Source of the DNA: Synura sp. LO234KE
Taxonomy: Eukaryota > Sar > Synurophyceae > Synurales > Mallomonadaceae
Length of the DNA stretch: 37,803 nucleotides
Direction: 5' to 3'
Assembly: GCA_015143735.1 (NCBI GenBank)
Contig: VKHC01000007.1
Coordinates: forward strand, 1-37,803
Part shown: positions 20,220-33,800 of the stretch, one piece after another
Layout: every line of letters begins with the position of its first letter
Position numbering within the stretch: the stretch's first letter is position 1
Made by a program: the position numbers and the translations under genes
Notes under the pieces: generated by a model
Told to the model about the DNA's origin: nothing
What the model saw: only the letters and a program-made list of their open reading frames with translations
Database searches by the model: none

Positions 20220-23189
20220 TCGCACGGCGGCTGCTACCAGTTCTTCATCAAGGATGTCTATCACCTCTAATAATTGACATGCGAAGATTTTCGGGAAAAG
20301 TTCTTCATCAAGCATGTCGCTAATCCTCTCCTCGTGATTGTACGCTGCTCTTCCGTCTCCTCAAGCAACCTTACGAAGGGCTCTCTTGGAATAGGTGGTG
20401 CCGCTTCTTGCAGCACCTAGAGCGTCAATACCGCAGATTGAGCAAGAAGTCCACTTGGAGGTAGTTCCTCCCGTTGATTTGCGGCGGCCTATGACCCCGA
20501 ATGAGGTTCTAGCCTTGTTCCCTCACACCCAGACCCCCGGAGAGGGACGGCGCTATGCCCTTCCTGTCCTCATTGTTCACACCTCGCTGGCAATAACGAC
20601 ATTAGCAACTGCCACGGGTGGCATGCCCTAGGCTCTATCCCTTCAGGGGGTCACGGTAGCATGTTGCCCAACAATTATTGCTTCGCGGGTATCCCTTGCG
20701 GTGACCGCAGCCATACCAGATCTTGTCACTTCAACCTGACCGGGGAGAGTATTACAATTGCACTTACGATTGACCCTGTCAGCGTACTAGTCCCCCCGAC
20801 GTCCGCAACGCCCGCTCGCCTTTCCCTCTGAAGGAATTTCAAAGCATTCTGTTCCGTACCTGTGACAGGTCCCAGCTTGTCCAAGTTACAACGACCTGGA
20901 CCCTACGCATTCATTAGCAACAGCAGCTCGCTCCACTTCCGCCCGGGCGCCGCCGCGCCCCTAGATCTCCTAGTTCTAGCCTGTCGATTGTGTAGCGAGC
21001 CGTAGACTCTGTGGTGTCTCTCCTATGGGACTACACGTCTGGGCGCTTATCAAGACTCTGTCGTCTGTCTAGTCGTAATGGATGAGAGAGGCGACCTTCC
21101 CTACTGGTTTGTCCCGCAGGGTGAGCCAGATCGGACTCCACCCTATTGGTACCACTCTTTTGGCAGCCGAGGTGGAACTGAGACGCGTGAGGACCAACCC
21201 TCCGGTCCCTTTGGGGTGTAGGTGGGATAGAACCATCGTCAAGGAAGGTAGGTACAGCGATCCGGGTACAACAAGTCAAGACCCCAAACTCAATTTCTCC
21301 GACCGAATACTGCCCAGCGCGCTGGGTGTTTTGGCCTGAACCCCCGAGTTGTGAACTTGTCTCACGAGGCAATATCTGCTCTGTACAGCTCAATGCTCAT
21401 TGCCCGGGCAATGAGCCAAGTCGACGCCTTTCGTCCCTTCCTACTCGGATATTTTTACTTGGCAACGCCGCGCAAGGTTTGTCATGTCCCATGATTTTTC
21501 CGCGCCCGGGAGATAAGCTCCTTCCCGCACTAAAACCTATGGGATGATAGTCGTTTCGTTCGTCAACTTCAGCATGTACACTATGACGGATGCATGTGTT
21601 CATCCCTCTCTTTCTCAGAAGATCCCTGAGTACACCCCCTATCTCTGTAGGATACTCCACTTCTGTACGCCCTGGCAACACAGGCATTCCGTTTGACGGC
21701 CCTCGTCACGCCCTGCTCGAGCCTCCCTTTCTAACCCAGGGTATATCCTCCCGGCGGTGGCAAATTTCTCCAAAAGAAACGAGCGCGCTCTCATTTTTCT
21801 GACCCGTTCGCTCCCCCAGCTCCTCCTGGTCCAAAGAATGCAAAAAATGCCGGACTTCCCGGAGCCCCGTTTCGTCGTCCTTGCTTCCCCAAGAGTGGGG
21901 GCAAAGAACTTTCATGTTTCCGTCGGAGTCAAGTCCCCTCCGCCCCAACGGACGACAACTCATGCTACAGACGTTTTTGACCGATAATTTTTATGGCAAA
22001 TGCGTCAATTGTGGCTTACGCCCCTATACGGACCCAGTCTCGAAGAAACGTAAACTTTGCTGGTTGTCCTCCCTTGTGTATATGTATACTTTCAAGATGA
22101 ACTCTACACCAGAGTTAGGCGACAAATGCCGGCCGGATAACCTTCCCTTTCTTCCTCGGATTGTTTGCCTGGCCTCCATATCCACAAATAGCATCACTTC
22201 CCGAATATGCTTGAAGGGCCGGGCCTCCTCGTTCAAGATGGCTCCCGCCTCGCGGACGCCACTGAGACCATTCGGACTTTACTCTTTTCCGCCTTGACAA
22301 GTAAGCGCCTCCTTTCCGACCGACTCTTTCGTGTACACGACACCTATCGCGTTAATTTCTCATTTCTCTTCCCTCTCGGTGCCCTTCCGGGACACTGATT
22401 CCTATATTAGGAGACTAAAGCAGCCTTTCCTGAGCACATAGAAAATTTACCGGACCAACAGCGGTATCTTCAAGAACCCCCCTCGATGTATTATAATGTC
22501 TGTGCTCCGAGTGGCTCGTGGCATCAAATCGGCTATACTCAATTGAATCCTTCTGTAGTCGCCCTGCGCAAACCTGCTAACAGGAAGGGATTCAGTCCCA
22601 TTGCCTAAAATTCAAAAAGCATGAACCCCTTTCTCGCCAGCCTGAAAACCTCACCAGAAAGCGCATCGAGCCGCGGACGCATGTCCGGCAGCTCTTGAAT
22701 CGACCCTCCTCTGTCCTCCTCGGATGTTTTCCTGTACATTGATGGCTCAGCCTCAGCTGCGCGCGGAACGGCTGGTTGAGGCGTTCACGTTCCGCTCTCG
22801 GGAGGCCTACCCACAAGCTGTGGGGCCCAGTGGTTGTCACTGCCCCACAGCAGCCTCAATGATGGGTCGGAACAGACCGACCCACCAACAACACCGACGA
22901 AATCAGTGCATTCTACCACGAATTGACATGGGTTCTCGACTGCATTGTTCCCTCGGTACCCCGGCAGAAGATCAAAATTATCACTGAAGGTGAATACTGC
23001 GTCCGCCTGTTCGCCGACGACCCCATCAATCCCAGGTGAAACACGAAGAACCTCCAACACGGGTTCGTGAAGTCCTTCTTGGAGCCAAGAAGCCAAATGA
23101 ACTATCTATTTTGTGGATAAAGCTCTTCACTTCAGACGCCCTTGGCTACGCATCCGCTTATGAATTCTCTGCGCGTGGCTCGACCGGGT
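20220..23189 (+). mobile_element. Second degenerate retroelement remnant with RNase H
   Basis: The recognisable part is at the right. A frame open with two stops from about 22420 runs into FLYIDGSASAARGTAG at 22729-22776, with the tryptophan of GWGV now a stop. After a frame change it gives LWGPVVV, then TDRPTNNTDEISAF (22869-22917), ITEGEYCVRLFADD and, in another frame, ILWIKLFTSDALGYASAYEF up to 23189. These are the successive blocks of an RNase H domain. The first Asp and the Glu are kept, while the third and fourth acidic residues are altered (TEGEYC, AYE). To the left no intact domain is seen; AGTTCTTCATCAAG occurs twice 60 bp apart (20239 and 20299). Left boundary is uncertain. Confidence 0.55.
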
Positions 23190-23919
23190 GCTCAGGCCTG
23201 CATTCTCCCACCACTGGCACGCGTGATTCTAATATCGGCTCGCTCGAATGTGTCACACTCCTCTGCGCTCCCCCACCTCCTTCGTACACTATACCCTCCT
23301 TGCGGCACTGGGGTCACGGTTGGTGACTTACCCATGGCTCCGAGTGCGGTCACTCGGAGCTCTCCACTCGGTCAAGGGTCTTGCCAGTTGATACATGGAG
23401 AGTTTTTTTTCGACGGGGTGTGCGAATACTATCGCACAGGTGGCTGTTAGTGTTTAACTTATCACCTCAGCAGCGTGATAAATTAACTATGATAAGGAGA
23501 TTTTCGTGAAATATAATTCCTTCTCCTCAACCTCGCTCTCCAGCTGCCTGCGTTTCTTGGAGGCGACTGACAGTGAATCAATCAGACCAAGTTTATCGTG
23601 TGGATGCGTTGTGCGGCTTAGTACTATCCGGCCCTCACCATGCGAATAATTATTGTGTATGATAAGGTGCGTACTAAAAATTTCATGACTGCGTTGGGAG
23701 GTACTAAAAAACTAAGGAGTTGTGGTGTTAATTATACTTGCTCCCAGATCCTCTCGTGCCCGCTTATGATGTACTAATCGACAAGTATATTGACTGTCTA
23801 TATCTTGGCCTAATTCATACACTGATATAGGATTAACGAGTATGATTAGCTATCACAATGGCGACAGTGGTAGTAAAATATATCAACCCTTATTTTATAT
23901 GTTCTGGTATCCAAGAATC
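23190..23919. other. Intergenic, no gene seen
   Basis: This lies between the retroelement remnant and the stop codon of the hydrolase gene. The first 250 bp may be the tail of the element. GTACTAAAAA occurs twice (near 23670 and 23700). No gene is supported. Confidence 0.35.
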
Positions 23920-26900
23920 TTAATCTACTACCACAGGAAGCAACAGCCTGCTACCATAACTCAATTCATGGGAACTGGATTCCTGGTCACCAAGCCATAT
24001 CTTCAAATCGTAAGTCTTATCAGCACAAGGAGCGAAATGCGTAACGTCAGAGCCATATATGGCCAACTGAATCCGTTGACTTCGCTTGAACAGGAAGGAC
24101 ACAGGCTGCATGGTCAACCAAACTAGTTCAGGGCTATGTCCTCCTGAGCCTAATGGACCTAATTTAGCATGTTCACTACGAAATGACCTCTTCGGTGTGT
24201 TTGGGATCGTAACTGCCATCGCCAGATCCGTCGCTTCACAACAGGAATCGAATTCTCGCGATTGCGAGTCGTGAAAGAAGTGTCTGTGCTTGAGCCGCAG
24301 ACTCCCCTCCGTGACATAAGCCACCTCTCCCGTGGATTCCACGCACTGCAGCATAGCGAACACGTCCCCTGCGTCACCCGTGCTATCATGCGGGTGCGAC
24401 GTGCTTGCCCACAGCACCACTGTAGGATACCCAGTGACTTCTAGATCTTCGGAGAGCGGGTCAGACGTGAACCGTTTGTGATTTAGAGACGGATGACTTA
24501 TGTCGACGGACACGGGATCGAAGAGCTCCGTCATGGAGAGCCACCTGGAGTTACCGTAGCACCCTGGACGTGACATGAACAAGATTGATAGATTGCACAG
24601 TGGGGGGAAGTAAGAGCCAGTGCACGTAGTGTCGAGGTACTAGACAAGTACTCCCTCAAGTCACATGACTTCCGCGCCAACAGCGCAACTACCCTTCCCG
24701 CCGCACCAACCTTTATCACGTAGTGGGTGCACCCGGTGGTTCAACACGAATTTGCCGACAGGGTTTCCTGGTGTGGAGGGTGTTGTAATGGGGGAGTCCG
24801 TTACACCGGGAGCGGTTTCGTTGGGGGGCGCAAGACCAAGAGGGTAGCTGATGTGATCTGGATTGGGTCCCAGACGAGAGGGCGTCAGCGTGAGCTTCCT
24901 TCCTGTAGCGGATGTGGAGTCAGGTAGGGCAGTGAGGGCGAAGGATAACCGTTTCGCGTGTAGAGGGAAGGACGCACAGCTCTTCCAGATCTCCGCCTGA
25001 GGTAGTAGGATAGGGCAGGAAGGATGGCGAGATATGGAGAAGAGGCGCTGTAGAGTGAGATAGATGTGGTGCATAAAAGACGAGACATAGACCCAAGCTA
25101 TGAGGTCAAATGTACAGACGAAGGGTTTACGAGATATCCGCTCGAAGACCGAAGCTCCGGAGACTGTGGACTCTTGAAATATAGTCAGCGCGATGGAAAG
25201 CGATAAATTGATGAGGGAGTGTCAAGCAGAGTGCACCTATGACTGCGAGTCCGTGGCGGTGGCACGTATAATCGGATAAGGGACTGACATCGCTTCGGCA
25301 CAAAAGATGCACACCCTAGTACCCCACCTCCCGCTGCCACTAGATCATAGGATGCGCCCTCTACCTGCATGACGTAGTAGCAGACTGGCCGCTCATCCGT
25401 CAGGTGACGCGCCAGATCCTTCGGAGCCACGTTTCCAGGAAGCTCAATCGTTATCCCCTCTCTTCTAAGTAAAGTATTGGACCCCTTGTCGGGACCTCCC
25501 TCGGAGACAAGTCCATTGTCCAATTGCACTCCCTGCTCGATCCCCTCCAGCGCCCAGAATTGCGCGACTCCGCTTTCTACGACCGCCTCGTCCTCTGTCT
25601 CCTCGGTGGGTAGAGGGATCAGTGCGCCGACAGACTGCTTCCCCGACGAAGATCCGCGGGACGTCGACTCGGCCTGTCGAGGGCTGGTGGCGATGGGTCG
25701 GAGAAACGGTTCAGTGAGCTCCGGTGCGGCGGACTCCATTGGGATCGCAACTTCCCCATTCGCATCCAGATCGAAATCTCCTCCTTGTTGCGACTGGTCG
25801 GTGATTTCGACGTGTTTGGTGGAGGCGACAGAGGGCACAGACTCAGACCGGGACAGGGCGATCCGATCCCGATGGGGAATGACAGGAGCAGTGTAGGGTG
25901 ACGAAGACACCAACCGCTGGTAACAATAGAGAACAGATCTTAGCATACATACCACTAAAGGACGAGAAAGGAGGCAGATGAGAGGTGATTATGAGAGTGG
26001 GTGGCAGGTTGGACATACATGTTGAAAGGACGGGTGAGAGAGGTTAGGAGACCGCTCAGTGGCGGTGGAGTCGCGATATATACGAGGGCGAGAAAGGTGA
26101 GCCAATGCACTCACCATTGCACTGAACACTCTTATAATGTCCTGGATGTTGGGACCCATAACAGTTCGTCTGGAGCCATACGTCCGCACGTGCTGCTCGA
26201 GAATCATAACGCGACAACGGCGAGCGAGAGCGGGTGCGTCGGTTACATTCATGTGCACAGGACATAGGAGGGCGCAAGTCTTCCGCTATCAACCGGGTTC
26301 CAGTCACAAGCGGAACAAATAGATCATAAGTCAGGGACATGACACAGCTCCTTCAAGACGCCGTCAATCGTGTGACCTATGACAATAACTAACAGACAGG
26401 GAAGCATCGATTTATATCTCCGGTAACAATCACCTGAGTCCCACCGTGCGTCCAAGGACCAATTAATAAAAAATTCTTGCAATCGTTTTTCATGGTTTCA
26501 AAAGCCATGATCGAGGATCCTGCGGAGGTGTCCAACCAACCCGCGAGGTGCAGCGTATCGGGCAACAAACTCGTATCCAAGTATTGATTTCGTCTCAGCG
26601 TATGATATGTTCCCCCAGGTGATATAAATGAGGATTTCTGTTGAGTTTGTGCACTCGCATCATCGCTGTAAACCAGCAGATCTTTGATTGGACTCCAGTT
26701 CTGGTAATGTCCAAATTTACTCCTGTATCTAAATAACCGCGCGTTGTCGTACAACGCAAACGAAAATGACGCTGAATCAAAATTTTGATATTTGTCATAC
26801 GGTTCATCTTGGATCAGTGGAGGGGAGTTTATAGGTGTAACGCCTTCTAAGAACAGAAATGCGGGGACACTTGTACGCCAGAGTGTATGATAGTCACAAT

Positions 26901-27730
26901 TTGAGGTGAAGAAAAACCATTTCTGAAAAAAACACTGCAAGTGAGTTCCTCCGGGGTAACCCAGATCTCTGAGATACTTGGTCAAAACGACCATGAAAAA
27001 TACTGTGAATGTTTTACACTTACGAGTATACGTCCCAAAAGCCATACAAAGATATGCATGTCGTGATACCTGTATGAGGCGATAGGTTCTCAGAGCTACT
27101 ATTCGACAGCTTATTCGCGTATTGAAATGACGAGTGCAACGCTGCGTTTGCGCTGTAACTTGTTCCCCACAGACCGATCTTCTTATTACAAAAGGACTGT
27201 TTCATGACCCAGTCTATAATCTCAACTGAGTCGTCCCTTTCGCGCGGCCACCAAGGATAGTTATTCGTACCAAAAGAAGCTCCTGATCCTCGAACGTCGT
27301 ACAATACAACCGCCATTCCCTCCGCCAGGTAACCCTTAACCGACAAAAACTCAAGCATAGAAAATGGTTTCCCTCCAAAAGCACGTAAGCTTGAAAAAGG
27401 CCACCATAGTCTACTGCTTCGATAGTATCTAGCTGCATTAATCATAACCGGGAAAGGTTCCCCAGACTTATTCGGTAGCCAAATATCAATAGCAATTAAT
27501 ACACCATCACTCATGGTTTTATAAGTTGCAATGTAAACTGAATTTGCGAGCTCAAAATCACTTAGGGAGGGTGAGTTGGGTGGAAATTCCTGGTCTTTTC
27601 CACCTGCCTTCTTCAGAGAAAGAGTAATGGCCATGTAAGGGACATAAAATAGTAAGAGGAACGGGAGAATAATAATTATAATCAATAAATGGAGCGATGT
27701 AAGCATCAAATCTAAGAAAACAATCACCAT
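23920..27730 (-). CDS. Membrane-anchored CocE/NonD-family hydrolase (peptidase S15 type)
   Basis: Six exons, 27730-27024, 26968-26434, 26285-26115, 25916-25365, 24996-24711 and 24563-23920, join in phase to give about 964 aa. Residues ~10-35 (TSLHLLIIIIILPFLLLFYV) are a signal anchor. The alpha/beta-hydrolase domain follows, with YDVRGSGASFG, the nucleophile elbow GLWGTSYSA (S191), HLAGWLDTS (D382) and GPWTHGG (H410): a full Ser/Asp/His triad. VCYYVMQ and, in the last exon, SDPLSEDLEVTGYP and YVTEGSLRLKHR mark the C-terminal PepX_C jelly-roll domain. The family hydrolyses acyl or peptide bonds; the substrate here is unknown. Exon 4 adds about 170 residues rich in Ser, Glu and Pro between the two domains, not usual for the family. 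Exon 3 and the exon 5/6 junction are the least certain. Confidence 0.85.
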
Positions 27731-27836
27731 ATTTGATGCTTAATACTCCACGTGTTGCTCGGGATGCACGGGAACGTTCTCCTTGTAACTCCAAATTTCA
27801 TTTTATTTTCAACTTTTTTTTTCCATCCGGCTTGGT
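27731..27836. promoter_or_regulatory. Short head-to-head intergenic region (bidirectional promoter)
   Basis: Only 106 bp separate the start codons of the hydrolase (-) and the EGF/tenascin-like gene (+), so both must share promoter sequence unless untranslated exons lie further away. A palindromic CACGTG sits at 27749-27754. A pyrimidine run (CTTTTTTTTTCC) precedes the plus-strand ATG. Confidence 0.5.
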
Positions 27837-30800
27837 ATGGATCGGAAAAACGAATCATTTGGATTATTTTGCGCAATTGTACTTGTAATAGTGATAATAT
27901 TTTCGTTACCAACTCTGGTTGGAGGAAGTAAACGCTCTGGAGTATGCAATAACCACGGGTACATGGATTCGTATGGAGCGTGCATTTGTTTTTCGGGTTG
28001 GCGTGGCGCTGGATGTAATTTAAGTAAGATAGGAAAATTAAGCGCTTGAAATATAAATCAGGGGCTAACAATGGTTTTGTTAGAGTATTGCCCATTTGCC
28101 GCCACGTGGATTGCATTTCCGACCATATCGAACGTCAGACCTAATAATTCGGTGGAATGCTCAAATATGGTAAAACCTTCGTCGTTGATGATATTTAGTG
28201 TTAATATGAGCATACGGGAAGGGCCAATGTGACTACACGACAGGAAAATGTTTATGTCGACCTGGATATGAAGGCCGCGCTTGTGAAAGAAGTATTGGAA
28301 AAAAACTAATCCGCCCTGCAGCCACAGCAGTGTCTTATTTCTTATCTGCATTTTAGAATCATGTCCAACGGCAATAAAGGGGAAGCCCTGCAGTGGACAC
28401 GGGAGGTGTCGGCTCATGAGCGAAGCTTCTCTTGAGTTCAACGGACGGTGAGGACGTCACACTTACCCAGTACACAGTTTCAAATGCACCAACTTTTGAT
28501 GAAATATATATAATTAAGAAAACGATATTTTATATTGTTGCTCGCTCGCATTGACTTCTTCCTTGGAGCAGCACTCTAATCCGTCCGCCAATTACTTACC
28601 AAAACTGGGATGCTCATAAAATACAAGGCTGCGTTTGTGATTACGGATATGAGGGCTACGACTGCAGCTCGGTAAGGTATTAGCCATCGTATCATCCCGA
28701 TGAAGCCCTTCCCCCTCCGCGCGTTGGAATACACGCGCCGCCGCACGAACCTCGTTAACACCACAATTGTCGCAAACTATCCTCGTACTTGCTTTATCCA
28801 ACCATAAAACCGCAATGAAGTCTTAATTGTGACACTCTAAATACTATAAGATATCTCCCTGTGAATCTGATCCTATTTTACTTCTGTGCTGCGCCGTGGA
28901 TGCAGAGGAGCTGCCCCTACGGGCGGGATCCATTACAGACATCCGAGCAGTACAGCTACGTAAGAGGCCCGACAAACTAATCAAGATTACCTGCTGAGCA
29001 CTTCTACTCTACTGAAATACTTCCTGGCTGTGATAAAGATCGAACTGTCATTGTTATTTTTCAAAGTTTCGACTATAAATAATCGTATATCGCTCCTCTT
29101 TCAATAATGGAATTATTTGCACTGTGTTGGCTATTACTCTTATGTCTTCTGACAAATCGATCTGTTGCACGCATGGACTTACCTCGTCTCGTGTCGTCTC
29201 GCCCTGTAACCTTTCTTCGCCGCCTACCTCATCCCATCCCACTGCTTCAACACAGGAGCAGTATGTACTTGAGTGCGCGGCGGATGAGGGCTACTTTACC
29301 ATGATCATTCACGGTGAGAATCGCCCGCCCACTTCCCCTCACGGCCCGCGCTCGAACGCGTTGGACCCACCTGTCGAGCGAAGTGTATACCCGTCGATGT
29401 GGAAGGAGCACCTTACATTTCCCTGCTTGTTAATCTCGCTCCAGGTCAAGTGACACAACCCATCCCTTACAACGCGGGTCCTGAACTGCTCTCGAACACG
29501 ATCCAACTGCTCTACGGCGTGGGCACTGTCCGCGTACGAATGGACACCAGCCCCATCTCGTACTATCCCACGGTATGCGGCACCTCGACGTCCGGAGTCC
29601 ACCAGACCTACATCTGGTTCCTAGATCACCCGGGACCTCGGCCGCCCATCGCTGTGAGCAGACTCACGTCGGCGACGAGGTGAGTCACTGATGTGACTCG
29701 GTCACAGAAGGGGGGCGTTTCCATTCTTCCTTCTAAATCATGAATGTGCTCATACCGTCCCATGTGCTTCGGGACATAATCCTATGATGTTAGAATGTGG
29801 CCGAAAGGAGGCCAGGCTCTAGAGCTCAGCAATTCCACATCAGAGGCCATATTGCGAATGGTCACAATATACTCCTTGCAGTGCGGCGGTAGGTTCGGTC
29901 TAATATCGGTCTTGCCCCTCTAAGTCAGGGCATATTATTTCCGTAATATTTCTATTACCTTTAAGCGGGATCGGTATTATTATTACTTTTCCTGTACCCC
30001 GCGGCCTTTAGGTATATCCCTCCCTCCCTACCTCAGCCTGCTGTACTGTCGCAATCTTAACGCGTGCCCCTCCGGCTTATGTGGGAGGACGGGGTGATAC
30101 GCACTCACTTTACCCTTCCCCACTTCCTTCTCTGCCGATTAGTGTGTGCCACGTGCACGGGCGAGGTTTATCTGACCTATGGGGACTCAGTGTCCACTGC
30201 CATAAACCTCACTAGCACTGGGGCAAGACAGGCCATCAAATCCGCCATATACTCATTGTCAGACTTAGTAAATGTCGGTAAGGGTCAACGATGAGGCCGC
30301 ATACATTATATGTCACGTGTCACGTGAGGGCTCGATCTCCAGAATGTCTGACTTGCCCGCTGTGAAACACTGTGTAAATTGACAACATTCTGGAAACGAA
30401 TTGTTGATTCTCGTCGTGACGAATGTTGACTGTCGATCGAATACGAATTGAAACCGTTACGTCGCTGTTGGTTCCCCTTCAGGCTGGACGAGACTGTCGG
30501 TGTGGGTGAACGGCTCCGACGTCGTGTGCTCCTCCTCGACGGTAAGTGCTAGCTTCCCCCTCCCCCATAGCGCTCTTGTGCACTGTCCACACCACCCAAT
30601 CTCCTCGTCCACTGCCTATTATTATGATTATTGCGCCACTCTAGGCTACGAGCACCAAGATTTCCATATACTCGGACTACGGCAATCTGCCTCCCATCAA
30701 CCTAATCGACAGTTCACGGATATCAGACTCTGCCTACACCTCGAAGAACCTGACATGGGTCAGCAACCACGGCGCCGGGGTGAGTTAGGGGATAGGTCAT

Positions 30801-33800
30801 TCGTCCTCCGTCACCGCCCCGACTTGTTCTGCTCCGCGACGCTCCGCTTACTAACCGTAGACGCTGTACGAGTGCTCGAACCAAGGCTATTGTGATAGAG
30901 CCACTGGTGTGTGTAAGTGCGCCATGGGCTACGGAGGAGGTGAGAGGATACGAGTGGAACTGCCCTCCTTGGGTCTCAAATAGTTTTGCAAAGAAGACTT
31001 GATTTTAAACATATCCGCCTTCAACAATGCCCCATAGTATGCCCGTACCCTCCGAGTACTATACTTCTTTTCTATTATGTTTCAAGTCCCTTCGCATATA
31101 TAGAATGTTTTTTAAGTAAAAGCTTAGCTTAATAAAACTTGGAAGGCATATAATTTGAGGCACCCATAAGAGCCAGATTGGCAATTCACACTTGGGGTAT
31201 GGGCAACATATGCATATAGTTTATATGTGGTAGCGAAGGGGATCTCCATATTTTTATATTTTTTGTTTTTCCATTGATCGGAACGGTAATTGTTCCGTGT
31301 CCCTGTCTAGTGACTGGATCAATTCAATACGCTGCCTTAAGTAGTGATGGAGCGGGAAACCCAGGCGCAAGAGGTCAGCACGGCTTCAATGCATCCTCTC
31401 AGACTATTAATATTCCATATACGGCTTTGAATAATTATTTTATTTTTTTCAGGAGACTGCGGGTACATCTCCAAGGAAGTCAGCACGTGCTACCTAGAAG
31501 GCGCAAATGTAATGTTGAATCCCCTGTGGATACCTTTTTCGACGTCACACTGTTAAATTGCGATTCGTTTTCTGTTCTCGCTCTAGATTTGTAACGGACA
31601 CGGGTTTTGCACGAACAGCTCCAGTAGCTGTTTGTGTTACGACGGTTGGCACGGGATAAATTGCCTCTCCACAACTTGTCCACTTGTAAGTTCATCACTA
31701 TTGATCTTGTGGCCGTTAGTACTGTGTTTGTCGACCTGTATGCGTCATGATAAATCTTGGGCGTAAAGGACAAACCTTGGATGTGGATGTGCGCTCCATT
31801 TGGAGAAGGTTTTTTTACATTCTGCTGATTGCAGGTTCATAAGTTGATACCTCTCTATTTCGCCATAGAATTATAACTGCATAGTGGCAGCTAAACCTCC
31901 CCTATTATTTCTTTCACGCACTATAGGGGCCAGCTTGGTTTGACGAAGCAATATCAAGCACTGGTAGTTCCCGCCACGCTAGGATTTGAGCTGTCCTTAT
32001 TTTCTCTTTCTATTTATTCTCGTCCCGCAGAAGCCCATCAGTTGACGGAGTGCTCGAATATGGGCACCTGTGACCGGAGGACAGGACTATGCACGTGCAA
32101 CGTCGGTTACTCTGGTGGGCGGAAACTTCTCCTCATTACCTTGCTCTGCTGTAGCTGAGAGCACTAACAAGCATTCATATTCTTGATGCTTTACATTTCC
32201 GTGTAGGCGCGGCTTGTCAGTATATGGATTGTCCCAGGGATGCACAAGGTAAGATCCACCTGCCCCTTATATCCAATATGCGATTACATTAGATGGGCAC
32301 TAGTCCATATGATCCCGTCCTTGTCTCAGTCTTACTGATTCCGCGCGTAGGGAATGCATGCAGTGGTACAGGATGGTGCAAGAATATGTATTCATGGGCT
32401 GCCGCAGTCGGACTGACGTACGGAGAAGCATATGGATCCAATATCAGGGACTATCCCGGTGAGTCTGTGGTTGTGGCAGAACACTATCCCACTCCCACTC
32501 AATCGTCCGCGACTGATATTCATGTCTTCCACTGCTATCCATGCGGTAGAACAATGGGACGCACAAATGTGGTACAGTTGCATGTGCTCCGCGGAAATCG
32601 GCGCCGGATATACAGGCAATCCTGCCTATCCCAACGTCGGTCCGAGGTGATCGATAGTCTCGCCAAACCCACTCGTTTCAATCGTTGCATGGCCTTGTGT
32701 GATTGTAGTAGCTAGAAAGCGTTACTCCTTGACTATGTCGCGCTCATCTATTTAATTTTGCGCTGCACACACGTCGTGCATCACCTCGCTCCTTCAGGTC
32801 ACTCGTCAGCGGTCAAGTATCTGGTTCCCCTCCAATGCCCGGATGGACTAGCTGGGACTGCAGGTGGATATGACTACAACGGATAATCAGTATTAGCGTT
32901 GCTTCAGCATTTTACTATTCTTTTGCGCCCTTTGCGTCATAAATTCGGGTTGAACACATTCTCGGAGGGATTTTGTGCTTGTGCTCAATAACAGCAATTT
33001 CATCGCGACATATGTCAATAATTACTTATTTCTTCGCCGAGCAGTTTGAGAAATTGTCCTAAAGGAGATTCGATTTCGGTGAAAACCAACACGGGAGGGA
33101 ACTTTGAGGTACGCTCTGTGGGGGTGGGCGAAACAGCAATCTCACGCTCGCCTGGATTACTTACGTCCCACTTCCTTGATCACTTGGTATACGTACTCAC
33201 AGAAGCTTCCTATTTCAGGTACAGCGAGTTGTTTGCGGCGGTACCAATCAAACGATGTTCTTCACTCTGTCGATATTTGGCACTTCCAGTTTGAGAATTT
33301 ACTCCCACTACACTGCCTCAAAGGTACTGACCGTTCCTACCCCTTACATACAGGCGCATTTCGTGTGCTCATCTACAGATATCCTGCATGAGTCAATGGT
33401 ACTACTGGCACGTACTGATTCTTAGGCTACACTGTATTACTGAATTTTGTTTTAGAAAGAATCCATCCCCTAAACGACTATATCTTTTTTGATTGCTTAC
33501 ATTACCGACAAGCATTTGCCAATTGTTATCGTTTTGTGTGTTTCCTTGTATTCGTATTATGCGCCCGTTCAAAAGATCAAATCTGCCATCGAATACTCCC
33601 CCGCTGTTGGGAACGTTAGCATAACCTTCCCGAGCTTCATTTACGATAATATCAGCACTGCTTGTGGCCGAGACGTGAATCACACGGGAGGTATGTGCGA
33701 CGTGCAACGCTCCGTCGCATTGTATCACTACTGTATAGTCCTTACATTACAGTTGTACGGAAGTGATATGAAGGAATGTATTGTGATCGAGCGGCTATTC

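Noticed and set aside
21031-22398. Several 70-138-aa frames on both strands
   Set aside because: They overlap each other, lack recognisable domains and lie inside decayed element DNA.
25477-25896. 139-aa plus-strand frame
   Set aside because: Antisense of hydrolase exon 4, which joins in phase to exons with clear family motifs.
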